A stretch of 64,000 nucleotides of DNA from Hypholoma sublateritium FD-334 SS-4. Taxonomy: Eukaryota; Basidiomycota; Agaricomycetes; Agaricales; Strophariaceae. The translations under genes and the position numbers were made by a program. Shown here piece after piece: positions 11,269-22,117 of the stretch. A model generated the notes under the pieces. The model was not told the DNA's origin, made no database searches, and saw nothing but the letters and a program-made list of their open reading frames with translations. Where the stretch lies: assembly GCA_000827495.1 (NCBI GenBank), contig KN817526.1:496001-560000 (forward strand). The letters run 5' to 3'. How positions within the stretch are numbered: the first letter of the stretch is position 1; the number at the start of each line of letters is the position of its first letter.

Positions 11269-12152
11269 CTAGTGCTCCTCCTCCAGTGATACGCCGTACC
11301 ACCATTTATACGGTGTATATATGTCTCCTGTTTTAGTGAAATCGGCTCGTCCGATGAACTTCTTGTTCGACATGAGGAGGGGAAGCCAGACATGGTCCGT
11401 TTCCCACATCTTCGAAAATGGAATGGCGGGATACTTGCTGGATGAAGGGTCCGTATTATCCTGAGAGGGGGCCGCTGAAAACCACTCTGGTCGCATCTCG
11501 TCGCTCCTAGATGGTCACTGATCAGCGAGAATCATCCTGAGTGGGTGGAGATGTAGAATCACTCAGTGATCTCTCCCGTGTATTTATCTGAACGATATAT
11601 CTCTATTTGAAAGGCGAATTCTGTGCCTTCTGTGAAGAAGAGGAAGCTGCCCGCATGCTCTAGGTCCGCTTTGACTCCAGATTCTTCCTATAATTGAAAT
11701 GTGAGTGAAAAATACAAGTTGTGGGTAACGCAACGTACTTCAAGCTCACGGATAGCTGCTTGAAGACAGGTCTCACCGGGTTCCACCTTACCACCTAGCA
11801 ACAACCGATAGGGATTCAAGCTTCGAGTGAATACTCAGGTTATTTCTATCTCACCGAACCCGTTGTATCTATTTTTAGCTGTCAGTCAAGCTGCACTTCA
11901 AGCTTTGAAATAGTTTCCTCACTTTCCCTGGCCGAACCCTCGTTTTTTGTATCCAAGAAGAATCTACAAATAAAATATAATCAGGCGTCCACTTTGAATC
12001 AATTGACGACGCACCCTGTTGTCTTGGACTATGAAGGCGTTCGTGTAATGCTTGACATTGCTAAACGAAAACCATGAGCGGTCGCTTCCTCCGTCAGAAT
12101 ATTTCTGGAAGGGTCTCGTTTCCGTTATTCCTGGAGGGAGAATGTCGGCCAT
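11269..12152 (-). CDS. Nudix hydrolase, MTH1-like (203 aa, 6 exons including a 14-nt microexon)
   Basis: Predicted to hydrolyse oxidised purine nucleoside triphosphates such as 8-oxo-dGTP, keeping them out of DNA. Exons: 12152-12015, 11963-11923, 11868-11855, 11794-11739, 11687-11563, 11506-11269. The full Nudix box G-x5-E-x7-REL-x-EE-x-GV spans residues 66-88. Other MTH1-type features are NAFIVQDNR followed by LLGYKKRGFGQGKYNGFGG, and the C-terminal WFSAAP, IPFSKMW, WLPLL and KWWYG segments. Exon 3 encodes only YNGF plus shared bases. I chose Met at 12152 (MADILPPGITE) because the conserved part starts soon after; the frame is open upstream to 12356, so a longer N-terminus is possible. Divergent from the kinase gene. 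Confidence 0.88.
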
Positions 12153-12684
12153 CGATCGACGATGATGTTCCGCAAGTTCTTTTGCGGTCTCTTTGCCCCA
12201 CAAGAATCCCGCTGAAATCCTCGTGATTGGACTTGGATTGGATCCGACTGAAACAATGGACGTGGGCTCAGAAAACGACGAGAAAGCACACGAACCAGAA
12301 GGCGAAAGTACTGACTCGAAAATGACAGAGTGGCAAGGAAAGAACAGCTGCGGCACGCGTCGCGACCGACGTGTAAATAGCGGTAATTAATATTTGCAAA
12401 CATACTTAAAATTCGGCTTGCGATCGGCAATCATGTTGACCGAACTTGCATCGAAACTTGAGCTCACTTTGAAGGCCATTGTCGACTCCAAAGGAATCTC
12501 TGACACACAACAAAGGGGTGGAATACTAGCTCGTATCTTGGTGCCACTGAGAATATTCCTTGAAACCATTTGCCAAGGCGATGTTTTGCTGTGGGCTGTG
12601 CCGTAGACATTTAATTATGTCAGCAAATTGTGCTTGCCAGAAACCCCCATCGACCACAGCGCCCTAGACACGACCGCAGCGGCG
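12153..12684. promoter_or_regulatory. Shared upstream region between the Nudix gene and the Bur1-like kinase
   Basis: A 532-bp interval between divergent start codons. I see no gene in it. The kinase frame has an in-frame ATG at 12628, so the transcribed part may begin earlier than annotated. Confidence 0.4.
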
Positions 12685-15600
12685 ATGTCGACCCCGCGCA
12701 AGAGGCAAGCCTCACGGTCGCCAGAACATGCGCGAAGTGCGAAGCGGCCCCTCAATTCATCCCCAGAAGAGGGGGAGGTCGACGACTCTGCACCGGCGCC
12801 GCCGATTTTGAGCATTCCTCTGCCTCCTAAACCTACGACGAAGAGGGTCCCCTTCCCGTTCAAAAAGAAGACGGACCCAGCCAAGAATGACGCAGACGAA
12901 GCCGCGGCGTCGGCGACTCCGCCCAACGTGTTCACGAAGTTCGAAGAGGATGCCAACAAAAAGGTCGCGAAGGACGATTTGAAGAAGCCTCGCCTCTCTC
13001 GGCCGCCTCCTGGGAAGATGGACCACTACGAACCACCACCGCGCTCTCTCCTCTCGCGAATAGAGCCGAGGGAGGAGCTTCAGGGACGCTACAGCGGCCA
13101 CGGCGGCCGTCGAAGGTCGCGCTCCCGCTCAGCTTCACCGCCGAACTCCTACTATCGGGCGTCGGACAGGCATCGTTTGCCACTACCGCGCTCCCCATTG
13201 GCCAGCTTCAGCCCCCCGAGCACCGACAAATTCCGCGACCGCGACTACGACCGGGACAGAGACAGAGGCGACAAGGATAGAGACAGAGACCGAGACCGGG
13301 ATAAGGATAGAGACAGAGACAGGGACAGGGATCGAGACAGAGACAGAGACCGCTACGACGACAGTCGACGGTACCGACCGCGCTCCCCGGACGACAGGAA
13401 CTACCGCTCCGACAACTGGCGGCGGAACGACACCCGGGAATGGACGCAGCGCGACGTTCCTTACATGCCTGACAGGCGCAGTACGAACAGACGTGATGAC
13501 CGTTCATACGACTACGAGCGACGAGACGATCACTGGACGCCTCCGCGCTCAAGTCTTGTCTCGCCGCCACGCGTGCCGCCCCCGCGAACACCGACACCAC
13601 CGCCCTTGCCCCCGCCTTCTCCCCCCCCGGCACTCCCACCTTTCGCAGAGCCTCGTCCTCCTTCGCTACCTCCTCCTCCAATGCCTCCCGCGGATGTGGG
13701 CCCTCGACCGCCTTCTTCCACGCCACCGCCCGCCCCACCGCCAGACGTCCGTCTGAAGGATACCAACCTGCCTCTAGTGCATGAGCAAGTGAAGATCCTG
13801 GCACAGCGGCCTGAGGCTCCCAGAAATGTGCATTCGCCGACACCTCTACGTTTGCCCCCTCCGCCATCCGCAAAGGCGATGGCACCAGTCCCAGAACGAC
13901 CGATAGAGAGACCTCCGTTGCCACCACCTCCTCAGGCAACGAATGAAGTGAAAGAAGACCGCAAGGAAATAGAACAAGCTAAGCTTCGGATGATCCAGCG
14001 AAAGCTCCCGGCGCGCAGGTCGCAGAAGGCGGAGATGCATGCTTACAACCATGGTTTTATTGGCTGTGGTCTCAAGTCCGATTACGAGGCAACCACGAAA
14101 TTGGGAGAGGGGACCTTTGGGTGAGCAACGTTGTTATTATCGATTGTCCATTTCAGCAATTAACTATGCTCAACTATCATCAGAGAAGTGCACAAAGCTA
14201 TCCACAAAGCCACAGGCACGGCTGTCGCCCTTAAGCGCATCCTGATGCACAACGAAAAGGAAGGCATGCCGGTGACTGCGTTACGCGAGATCAAAATCCT
14301 GAAAGCCTTGAAACATCCATGCATTGTCAATATCCTCGACATGTTTGTAGTGCGAAGTAAGTGCTTTATATATCTCATACATGTCGTATCTCTTATCATT
14401 ACTCAGGTAACGAGAAAGACCCTCTTTCGGTGTACATGGTTTTTCCGTACATGGACCATGATCTGGCCGGATTGTTAGAGAATGAGCGTGTCAAGCTTCA
14501 GCCCAGTCATATCAAACTCTACATGAAACAGCTATTGGAGGGAACGGAATACATGCACCGGGTATGTGCATCATTGCATGCTAATTTAACATAGTGCTAA
14601 TCGTAGCTCACCTCCATAGAACCACATTCTACACCGTGACATGAAAGCGGCGAACTTGCTGATCTCAAACAATGGGACCTTGCGGATAGCAGATTTCGGT
14701 CTTGCGCGCACATATGACCCGGCTGTTGCAAATGCGCCAGCAAATGCAACGACCGGGCGGAATCGCAAATACACCAACTGCGTTGTGACGCGCTGGTACC
14801 GGCCACCCGAGCTGCTGTTAGGTGCGCGGCATTATGGTGGCGAGGTCGACATGTGGGGCATTGGGTACGTTCTTTAGCTTCCCGCGGATTTCCTTTGTCT
14901 CACAGGTTGCTAGGTGTGTTCTGGGCGAAATGTTCACGCGCAAGCCAATTCTCCCCGGGACTTCGGACCTTGATCAGCTAGAAAAAATATTCTTCCTTTG
15001 CGGTTCACCTAATCAGCATAATTGGCCATATTTCGATTCGTTGCCGGGATGCGAAGGCGTCATTCGGTTCAACAGTCATACCAGGAAGATTAAGCCCACC
15101 TACGAAAGGTTCGCTGCCCTCTCTTTATCTTAAGGCTTTCCCTGACGATGCTACTTAGCACTGGATCGGAGACTGTTGACCTGCTTGACAAGCTTTTAAC
15201 CATCAATCCAAAGGAGCGCATAACGGCAAGTCAGGCTTTGGACCATGACTACTTCTGGACGGACCCATTGCCCGCCGATCCGAAGTCGTAAGTGAAAAAA
15301 AAAGTCGCCAGACTCATTAATCATTCTCGTTATGCAGCATGCCGTCCTACGAGGCATCCCACGAGTACGATAAACGAGGGCACCGGAATCACCAACCGCC
15401 GATGCCTGCTATCCCAGTCATGCCACCTCACGTCGGAAATCAGCAGCGGCACCCACAACCGTTAGGTAACCCGCAGCAGTTCAACAGAGGCGGTCCTCCT
15501 GGGCCCTCCAGGAACGGCCCTCCGCCACAAAGCTTTGCCCTTGACGCACACAAGCGCGGCGGGATGGGCCCGTCTCAGCCTCCGTATCCCTATGCGCAAG

Positions 15601-16082
15601 GCGGTCCAATGCCGCCATACGCGCTCCCCAACGGCGGTGCCTTTCCGCCACACCCACCGCCCAATGGCTACCGCAACGGGCCGCCACCGCCCCCCGGCGC
15701 GTACGGTCCTGGGTACGGCGGACCTGGCGCCCTCCTGCCAGGGCAGTTCATGCCGCACCCTCCCCGCCCGCCATATGGCGGCGGGCCCCCGGGGGGCAAT
15801 AGAGGGATGCCGCCGCGCAACAACGACCGCAGGGACATGCCCCGTAACGATCGTAATGATCGACGCGACATGCCGCGCAATAACGCCCCAGGGCCCCCGC
15901 CGCCTGTACGATTGCCGCCTAACCCCAACCTGCCCCCGCGGCCCATCGCGCCTCTCGGCTCCGTGCCACCGCCGGAGAGCGATCGGTACAGAGGCGGCGG
16001 GTATAATGACAGGCGTAGCGAGCCCCACCCCTCAGACGACGCGCCGGACGGCCCACCGGGTAGTGCGTTGAATTACGGGTAG
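12685..16082 (+). CDS. BUR1: Bur1/Sgv1 (CDK9)-like cyclin-dependent kinase with long disordered N-terminus (1025 aa, 7 exons)
   Basis: Predicted nuclear kinase that phosphorylates the RNA polymerase II C-terminal domain and elongation factors with a cyclin partner. Exons: 12685-14120, 14184-14356, 14407-14561, 14620-14864, 14914-15108, 15159-15287, 15338-16082. Residues 1-460 are low-complexity: an RS/RD region with long Asp-Arg dipeptide runs, then Pro-rich. The kinase domain shows GEGTFG (474-479), the catalytic Lys496, PVTALRE (C-helix), HRDMKAAN (593-600), DFG (613-615), and the activation-loop sequence [18 protein letters not shown] with a long insert before it. HRDMKAAN and [12 protein letters not shown] favour Bur1/CDK9 over Ctk1/CDK12, although RS-like N-termini are commoner in CDK12. 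The tail (about 250 aa) is Pro/Gly-rich. An in-frame ATG at 12628 would add 19 residues. Confidence 0.9.
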
Positions 16083-16560
16083 GGTCTGCTGCTGTAGATG
16101 TCGCGTAATGTTCCCTTTTTGGTCTTGGAAGTCGGATCCTCGTCGTTCGTTTTGTCGTCGCTCACTGTCTATAGTAGTAATCTTACCACTGGTACATACA
16201 CCCTTGCTCTTGTTTTGTGTTCTAAGCAATATGTAAAAATCCTCATTCATCAGCTGTCCTTGATTACCATCCTACATCCTATATACATACTCAATCAATG
16301 CTATCGTTATATTATGGCATGTTCGTTGTTTGAATAAAGGTGGCATGTGGAGTCAAACGTAAATTGTGTATTAGTACTGACACCAAGTAATTACAACAGT
16401 TATGATACTGGTGGTACATAAGCAATAAACAGCTGAAAGGGAGTGAGCCTGAGATGGAACGATATACTTCCCAGATACATACAGAAGATTGCGCGTGATT
16501 ACTGTACATTGAAATCATAGAATATATATAGCTGATAGGTTAGACGCGGGGGGAATGCGG
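16083..16560. other. Convergent intergenic region (3' ends of kinase and G-alpha)
   Basis: AT-rich 478-bp spacer between two convergent genes. It presumably holds the 3' untranslated regions. No other feature is evident. Confidence 0.4.
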
Positions 16561-18567
16561 TCATAGAACATTATTCGATTCTAGCGCTTTGATGAGGATG
16601 ACTTCTTGAACTGCAACGAGAAGTCAGACCATATGTCGAGCGACACGCGAACGGCGTAAACGGTGTTAGATCCACAGAAAAAAAACTCACTGCGAGTGAT
16701 TACCGTAGAAGTGGCTTTCGTGTCCTGTCGCAAAAAAGATGGTCGTCAGGTGTGCATATCCGGATTAAGAGAGCTGCAGACGCACGACTGCGCAGGTGAG
16801 ATGGGGGTGGATTCGACGTCGCTTCGGTGAGTGTTGTTGATGGAGAGAAACAAAGGCCTCCATAAGGTCTGCGGCGCCCATGTAAGTTGAATGACGACAG
16901 GCGGGATAAGCGTAAAACGTACATTTGGCGACCGGTTTTGTCTCGTTCGGCTGCTTGGTATAGGAAGTTACGAAGGAGGAAAATTGGATGCCCGATTTCA
17001 GTTTCTGGTCAAGGATGTCGAGTTTGTTTAGGAACAGAATAAATTCGACGCCCGCTAGAATCTTGTTACTACAGATCATCTGCCATAGTCGAATAGAGTC
17101 GGTCTGAACGTTCATCAGTTTTCGGTATTGCAGCGAAGAGCAGATAACACACCAAACGATTGACACTTTCGTCCTCGGCCAATACTTGGTTGAATCCAGA
17201 CATTGGTGCCAAAAAAATGACAGCATGGACTAGGGCTTATTAGCTGTGGAGACGGCCCTTGTCAAACAGAAGTGCATACCATCGTCAAAGTATTGGGCCC
17301 ACGCGGCTAATGTTTATCGTAAGAAACGGATGAGGTTCGCGCCCACTTCGGTCACTCACCGCGTTGGCTTTGGCTACCCCCAACGTCATAAATCGTCCAT
17401 ATGTTCGCCTTTTGAGGGCCAGTCTCTGCCACGATAGTGTGCTCTTCGGGACCAAGAGTCGTTACACGGGCTTTGAGGACATCCTCTGCACCACGGGTTA
17501 ATTTGAAAAGGGGAAAAGTCCGCAGTCGCTCTTGCTTACCTGGCCGTGGGCGATAATCTTCCTTGGTTATCCGTGATGCTTGGTCCAAGAAGCTACATCG
17601 AACGAAAGGTTACCGATTACCCCTGTTCAAGTCGTAGATGAAGAAAATGACCTACAAGCCAGGCTGCTCGTGCAGTCCGATTTCTGCAGCCTTCAGTATT
17701 TTCTGAACAGATGGGTCTTTCCACAGGGCCGTTATATCGTCCCCAAGTGCCGATAAGATCCTCCTACTCTGCCCGTCTTCTCCCATATAGAGGTTGTCAC
17801 TTCGGTTTGAGGTTGAGGATCCAGAAGACGTTTCCCCTGACTTTCTCCCAAACGATAAGCCCTGCCTCCATCCTGATCCTGAGCGCAGTGCTATGTCCGT
17901 CGCTTTGGCTGGGTTGTAGGCCTGTCTCGCCATTTCTGTTTCGTTGAAAGGTCGGCCCGGAGAGCGACCAGAAAGAATATTTATGAGAGTTTCTTCGACC
18001 TGGCGCAGGGGTCCTAAACGAACGCAAAGTCGGCGCAATTCAGAAGTGAGCGGTCCAACGGACGACCGTCTGCGGGGATATGGGCCAGCATCACGGTGGT
18101 CGTGTTTCTGCGAGAGTATAAGGTTGACGATGAAATTGATAGATCGAACGAGGTTGAGGTGAATAACAGGACGCCAAATCTCAGCCTACGTAAGAAATGA
18201 ACATTGTTAAGGCGTTAAAGGGGGTCTTTGTTTACCTCTTTCTCGAACGATTTCGGTGCGAAATGGAGCTGAAAATTCTTGAGAGTAGTCGATTTCCCTG
18301 ATTCTGCTTGGCCTGATAGGGGCGTTCAGAGTGAGCGTTCAGTTTTATTTGAGGCTACGGATAAGCTCAGGACTCACCTAAAAGCAGGATCTTGGGCCCT
18401 CGCCGCTCTTTTCTCCTCTGGCGATCGACTTCGAGTTGGCGGTCAATCATGTCGCTCACGCGCTTAGCCTCGGATTCGGCTGCTACGCGCACTCTTCGTT
18501 CTTCCTCGGTCTCGTCTGGTGACGGAGCTGGGGGCCATTGCACCGTTTGCGATCTTTTCAAAGACAT
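16561..18567 (-). CDS. Divergent heterotrimeric G-protein alpha subunit (475 aa, 11 exons)
   Basis: GTP-binding signalling subunit. Exons: 18567-18378, 18312-18236, 18185-17656, 17592-17540, 17485-17360, 17306-17280, 17229-17153, 17103-16923, 16868-16786, 16724-16691, 16610-16561. G1 is GQAESGKS (64-71). G2 is DVLKARVTTLG, with the switch Arg290 and a Thr two residues later. G3 is DVGGSQSQR (317-325), so the usual catalytic Gln is Ser321. G4 is NKLD (386-389) and G5 is TCAVD (445-449). The N-terminus MSLKRS lacks a myristoylation signal (no Gly2), a 40-residue Ser/Gly-rich insert interrupts the helical domain, and the C-terminus ends NNVL without the usual Cys. At 475 aa it is longer than canonical subunits (about 353 aa). 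It belongs with the expanded non-canonical G-alphas of basidiomycetes. Confidence 0.92.
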
Positions 18568-21279
18568 GGTAGCAGTCGAGAAGGAAGGCGGACGGGAAAT
18601 TTTTACGAAAGCCCAGGGGCCAGTGAGGGGGATTAATCCCGGTTCAATCGCCCATGAGGTAGATATATCAAGCATTCCGAATTTATCACCCTCCACTCAA
18701 TTCGCGCCACCCCTGGAACCGGACTACCACATCATTCCGTATTTGCTTTTAATCACAGCGCGGTGACAAGAAGGAGAACTGCTCACCTCCGTCATCCCTA
18801 TGGTTACCTCTGGTCCTGCTGTCCTTCGCTCTGTGAACATCTTTCCTGTAGCCAAGATTGATCGGATAAGTACCAGCAGATACCGTGCAGCCCAAGCGCA
18901 ACTACTGAGTTCACTGAAAGCCGAGTCAACAACAGGGGTTAACCGGGAAGTGATCGGGCCTCGGCGAGTACTATCAGAGCGGCAATTCTCATTCGGCATG
19001 TCATTGTCAAGCGCGTTTCCGGAGGATACTTAGATAATATGAACGCCGGAATACGGAGGTTTTATATTTCAGGTAAAATCTCCAAAAGAGGTGTCAAACC
19101 ACTGATGATCCTGCTGAACTCACTAGTGCTATTAATAGAACATTTTGAGTCTGTTTGAGTATTGCGAGGTGCTGTGGATGTCCTCTGTACATACACGCAA
19201 AGTAACTTTCGCTAACTCGCAACAACTCACTCAGGAACACACTCGATGTAGCCATCAAATCTACTGTATTCCAATGTCAGGATGTGGATATGTAATATCT
19301 ATGGGAATCCCCATCAACGGTTGCCGAACGGTGACCAACTGCTACCTCTGAAAACCTTAGACTCTACCCAGTGGTTATGCCTCTGACTGGACTTTGAGCA
19401 TAGAGGCGGACTCCAAGATCCCATGATTTTTAGTATATCTTTCGGTTAATAATGAATGGCAGATTTACACACACAGGCTCCTTCATTGTGCGTGCCACAG
19501 CTGGGCTCAGCGCGGCCGGGGCTACTAATAATATATTAAGCTAATAAGCATTCTCTGATATTTCGCTTACACAGAAACCTTCGGTTCCTTTCCAGCCCAA
19601 CCCATGTGCTCCGGGCACCCATATGATAAACAGCTGAGTATTTGACTACGTTCCTCCTATTTCGGTCCGATTTTTGTCACGATGGGATTGGTCAATTTGT
19701 AGTTGTGGGTATACGCCACAAGATTAGCAAGATTTTGAAACCTCAGTACCATATGTAATAGCGTCCAATATATCCTAATTCTCATCCAGTCCGAAAGTTA
19801 TGGTGGGACGAGTAATTGACCCGGATGTTAGAAAATTGGTAGATAAGATTTGTATAAAGCAGAGTTGTTACATCATTTGTTGAACACAATTAGAACACAA
19901 GGCCACTGGTGGTAGATACCTCTACATCGGTCTTGTTATCAAAACCGCCATGGCCTGATGCCCCACTATTTGGCGGAGTAAGTATATGATGATTGTTGAT
20001 GTTTTTCTCCAACAATTGAGCATCTCGTGGTCCAGCACTGTCAACTTTGAAACAGGAGATTTCCGACAGGCAGTCCCTTGCTTTCCTGAGATATTTAAGG
20101 AAGTAACTTGATCTTGTGGCGCCAGACGACTGGCTCTACCCGAAGTTCTGAGCCATTACACCTGCATATATCTCAACTGCTTCAATTATGGAGCGTACTA
20201 GTGTGACCGAGCCTTGTTTGATATTGATCACCACCTTGACATCGTCAGTACTGCGCCTACTACAGCACGTAAGACATCTACGCAATCGAGGTGATACCCT
20301 TCATCTCACCGGTGTACCTGAACCTCTATCACTCCGAGGTGTAGTTATTTTGAATGAGCCACGGACTCAAAGATCTTGTGCACTACTCGTAAGTACAGCT
20401 GCCAGTGTGTACCTGAGATAAATAAAGTATATATCATTCCACGATGGCAATAGAGAGACTTGACCACCAGCTGACCTGATGGCTTCAAGTAGAGGTATTC
20501 ACTAAGTGTGCTGTTGAAAGTTCAGGCGCATATTTCCGTAAGGACATAACCAGGTCTCCCACCCACTGCGTACAAAACGTTACAACTTTTTTATTCCACA
20601 CTACAATGTATTTGTTATCTTCATTTGAATAAGAGGCGATAGCAATCATAGTGCATACCTCCGCTTATACACATGAACCAATGTCGTTTATGAGCATCCA
20701 GGAGATCTGGGGAAACACTTGTCTTTCTGTACTGATATACCACATTCGACGTATTTGTCTTGTTCGATATTCTCTTGATGTTCTACAGTATATAATAATC
20801 TCGTTATCTTCGAGCTATGGGACGGGCGCTTAATTTTAATAATCGGGCATCAATACATCATAGATCATCAATCATCGACATTGATATTGATCATCGATCA
20901 ACATCAAGCTACTTTTTGGTGCGCTGAATATTGGGAGCAACTAAAAGCTTTCTTCAATATTGAACCCAAATTGAACCATTAAAACGTGTATATATTAAAG
21001 CGTAACTACATAGATGTCATGGATATATCTGTCTGGTAACTTTAAGTCACGGCAAACTTCAATCCGACTCGGAGGTACTTGAAATATATTATATTTTTGA
21101 GACGACTCCGAGTCACTCTGACTCCAGACACTGCATGCGAAGAAGTGTCCAAATGTTCATGACTCATCCCAATTCGGCACTATAAACGTTGGCAGAAGTT
21201 GATGGGAAACGCCAGTATCCTTCTCTCCCAAACCCACTACCACTTGAGCGTTTGCAGCACAGCCTAACTGAAAGCAGAT
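18568..21279. other. Gene-poor AT-rich stretch
   Basis: About 2.7 kb between the G-alpha start and the NADAR gene. No frame shows a domain, consistent codon bias or joinable exons. Short direct and inverted fragments rich in ATCATC/GATATTGAT occur at 20850-20915, and the near-inverted CGACTCGGAGG / GACTCCGAGTC pair at about 21066-21120. It may be decayed repeat DNA. Confidence 0.4.
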
Positions 21280-21913
21280 ATGTATAATCAAGACGATTAT
21301 GTATTCTTCTGGAAGGTGAACGAAATACAGTAAGTGCTTCGGTGATGTACTAGAAATCGGATCCTGCTCAATCATGTGGGGTGGTAGCGGGTGGGGGTCT
21401 CAGTGGTATCGCTCGCCCTTCAAGGCTACCGTCACTATCAAGAGCGGAAGCGATGAGGACGGGGCCACTCCGGAGGAAGTCACTTTCCCCACTGCGGAAC
21501 ACTGGATGATGTTCCAAAAAGCCGTTCTCTTCAACGATACAGACATAGCCCGTGAGATACTAGAGACCCCAGGAACCACTTCGACCGACATGGCCTATAT
21601 CAAGTCCCTCGGGCGGAAAGTAAAAGCATTCGACAATGTAGTATGGGAGGCTAACAGAGAGCGAATCGTATTGGAAGGAAATCTGCTTAAATTCAGACAA
21701 ATTGAAGCATTGAAGGCGAAGTTACTGGCAACGGGAGACAAAGTCATCGTCGAAGCAAGCCCGCGCGATCGCATCTGGGGAGTTGGCTTCGGGGAGAAAA
21801 ATGCCTTGAATCAGAGAGATAGATGGGGTCTGAATTTGCTGGGGAAGGCTCTACAGGAAACGAGACGTACTATCCGCGAAGAGATGGAGAATACTGCTGA
21901 TGAACAACTATAA
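21280..21913 (+). CDS. NADAR (YbiA-like, DUF1768) domain protein (191 aa, 2 exons)
   Basis: Small single-domain protein. Exons 21280-21329 and 21388-21913 join as EIHGWGSQWYRSPF, restoring the NADAR N-terminal strand; the unspliced frame starting at 21374 would lack it. Diagnostic segments are FFWKVNE, PTAEHWMMFQKA (the conserved Glu-His region), SLGRKVKAF, VEASPRDRIWGVGF and WGLNLLGKALQETR. Bacterial and plant relatives cleave the N-glycosidic bond of early riboflavin intermediates, and some NADAR enzymes remove ADP-ribose from nucleic acid. Which substrate a fungal protein uses cannot be told from sequence. No signal peptide or membrane segment is visible, so it is probably cytosolic or nuclear. 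Confidence 0.88.
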
Positions 21914-22117
21914 AAGTTGGTTCAAATTTTGGCAATCCATTACAGCATTGCGACTAAATTTCCCTTGTGTGCGTGGGGACGTAGTATGTGTCCAGGGTCA
22001 GTCTTGCGTCGGGAGAGTCACGGAGACAATAAATTCATTGCAAAGGGCGTAACAGAAATATTTGGGTGGCAGAAATTTGTAAAATAATGCATATTTTCAT
22101 TGCCAATAGGCATAAAT

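Noticed and set aside
13208..13939. 243-codon minus-strand frame opposite the kinase N-terminus
   Set aside because: Antisense shadow of the RD- and Pro-rich coding region; Cys/Leu repeats mirror the sense repeats.
18724..18999. 91-codon minus-strand frame upstream of the G-alpha gene
   Set aside because: No conserved motif, no signal or splice continuation, and no neighbouring coding exon to join.
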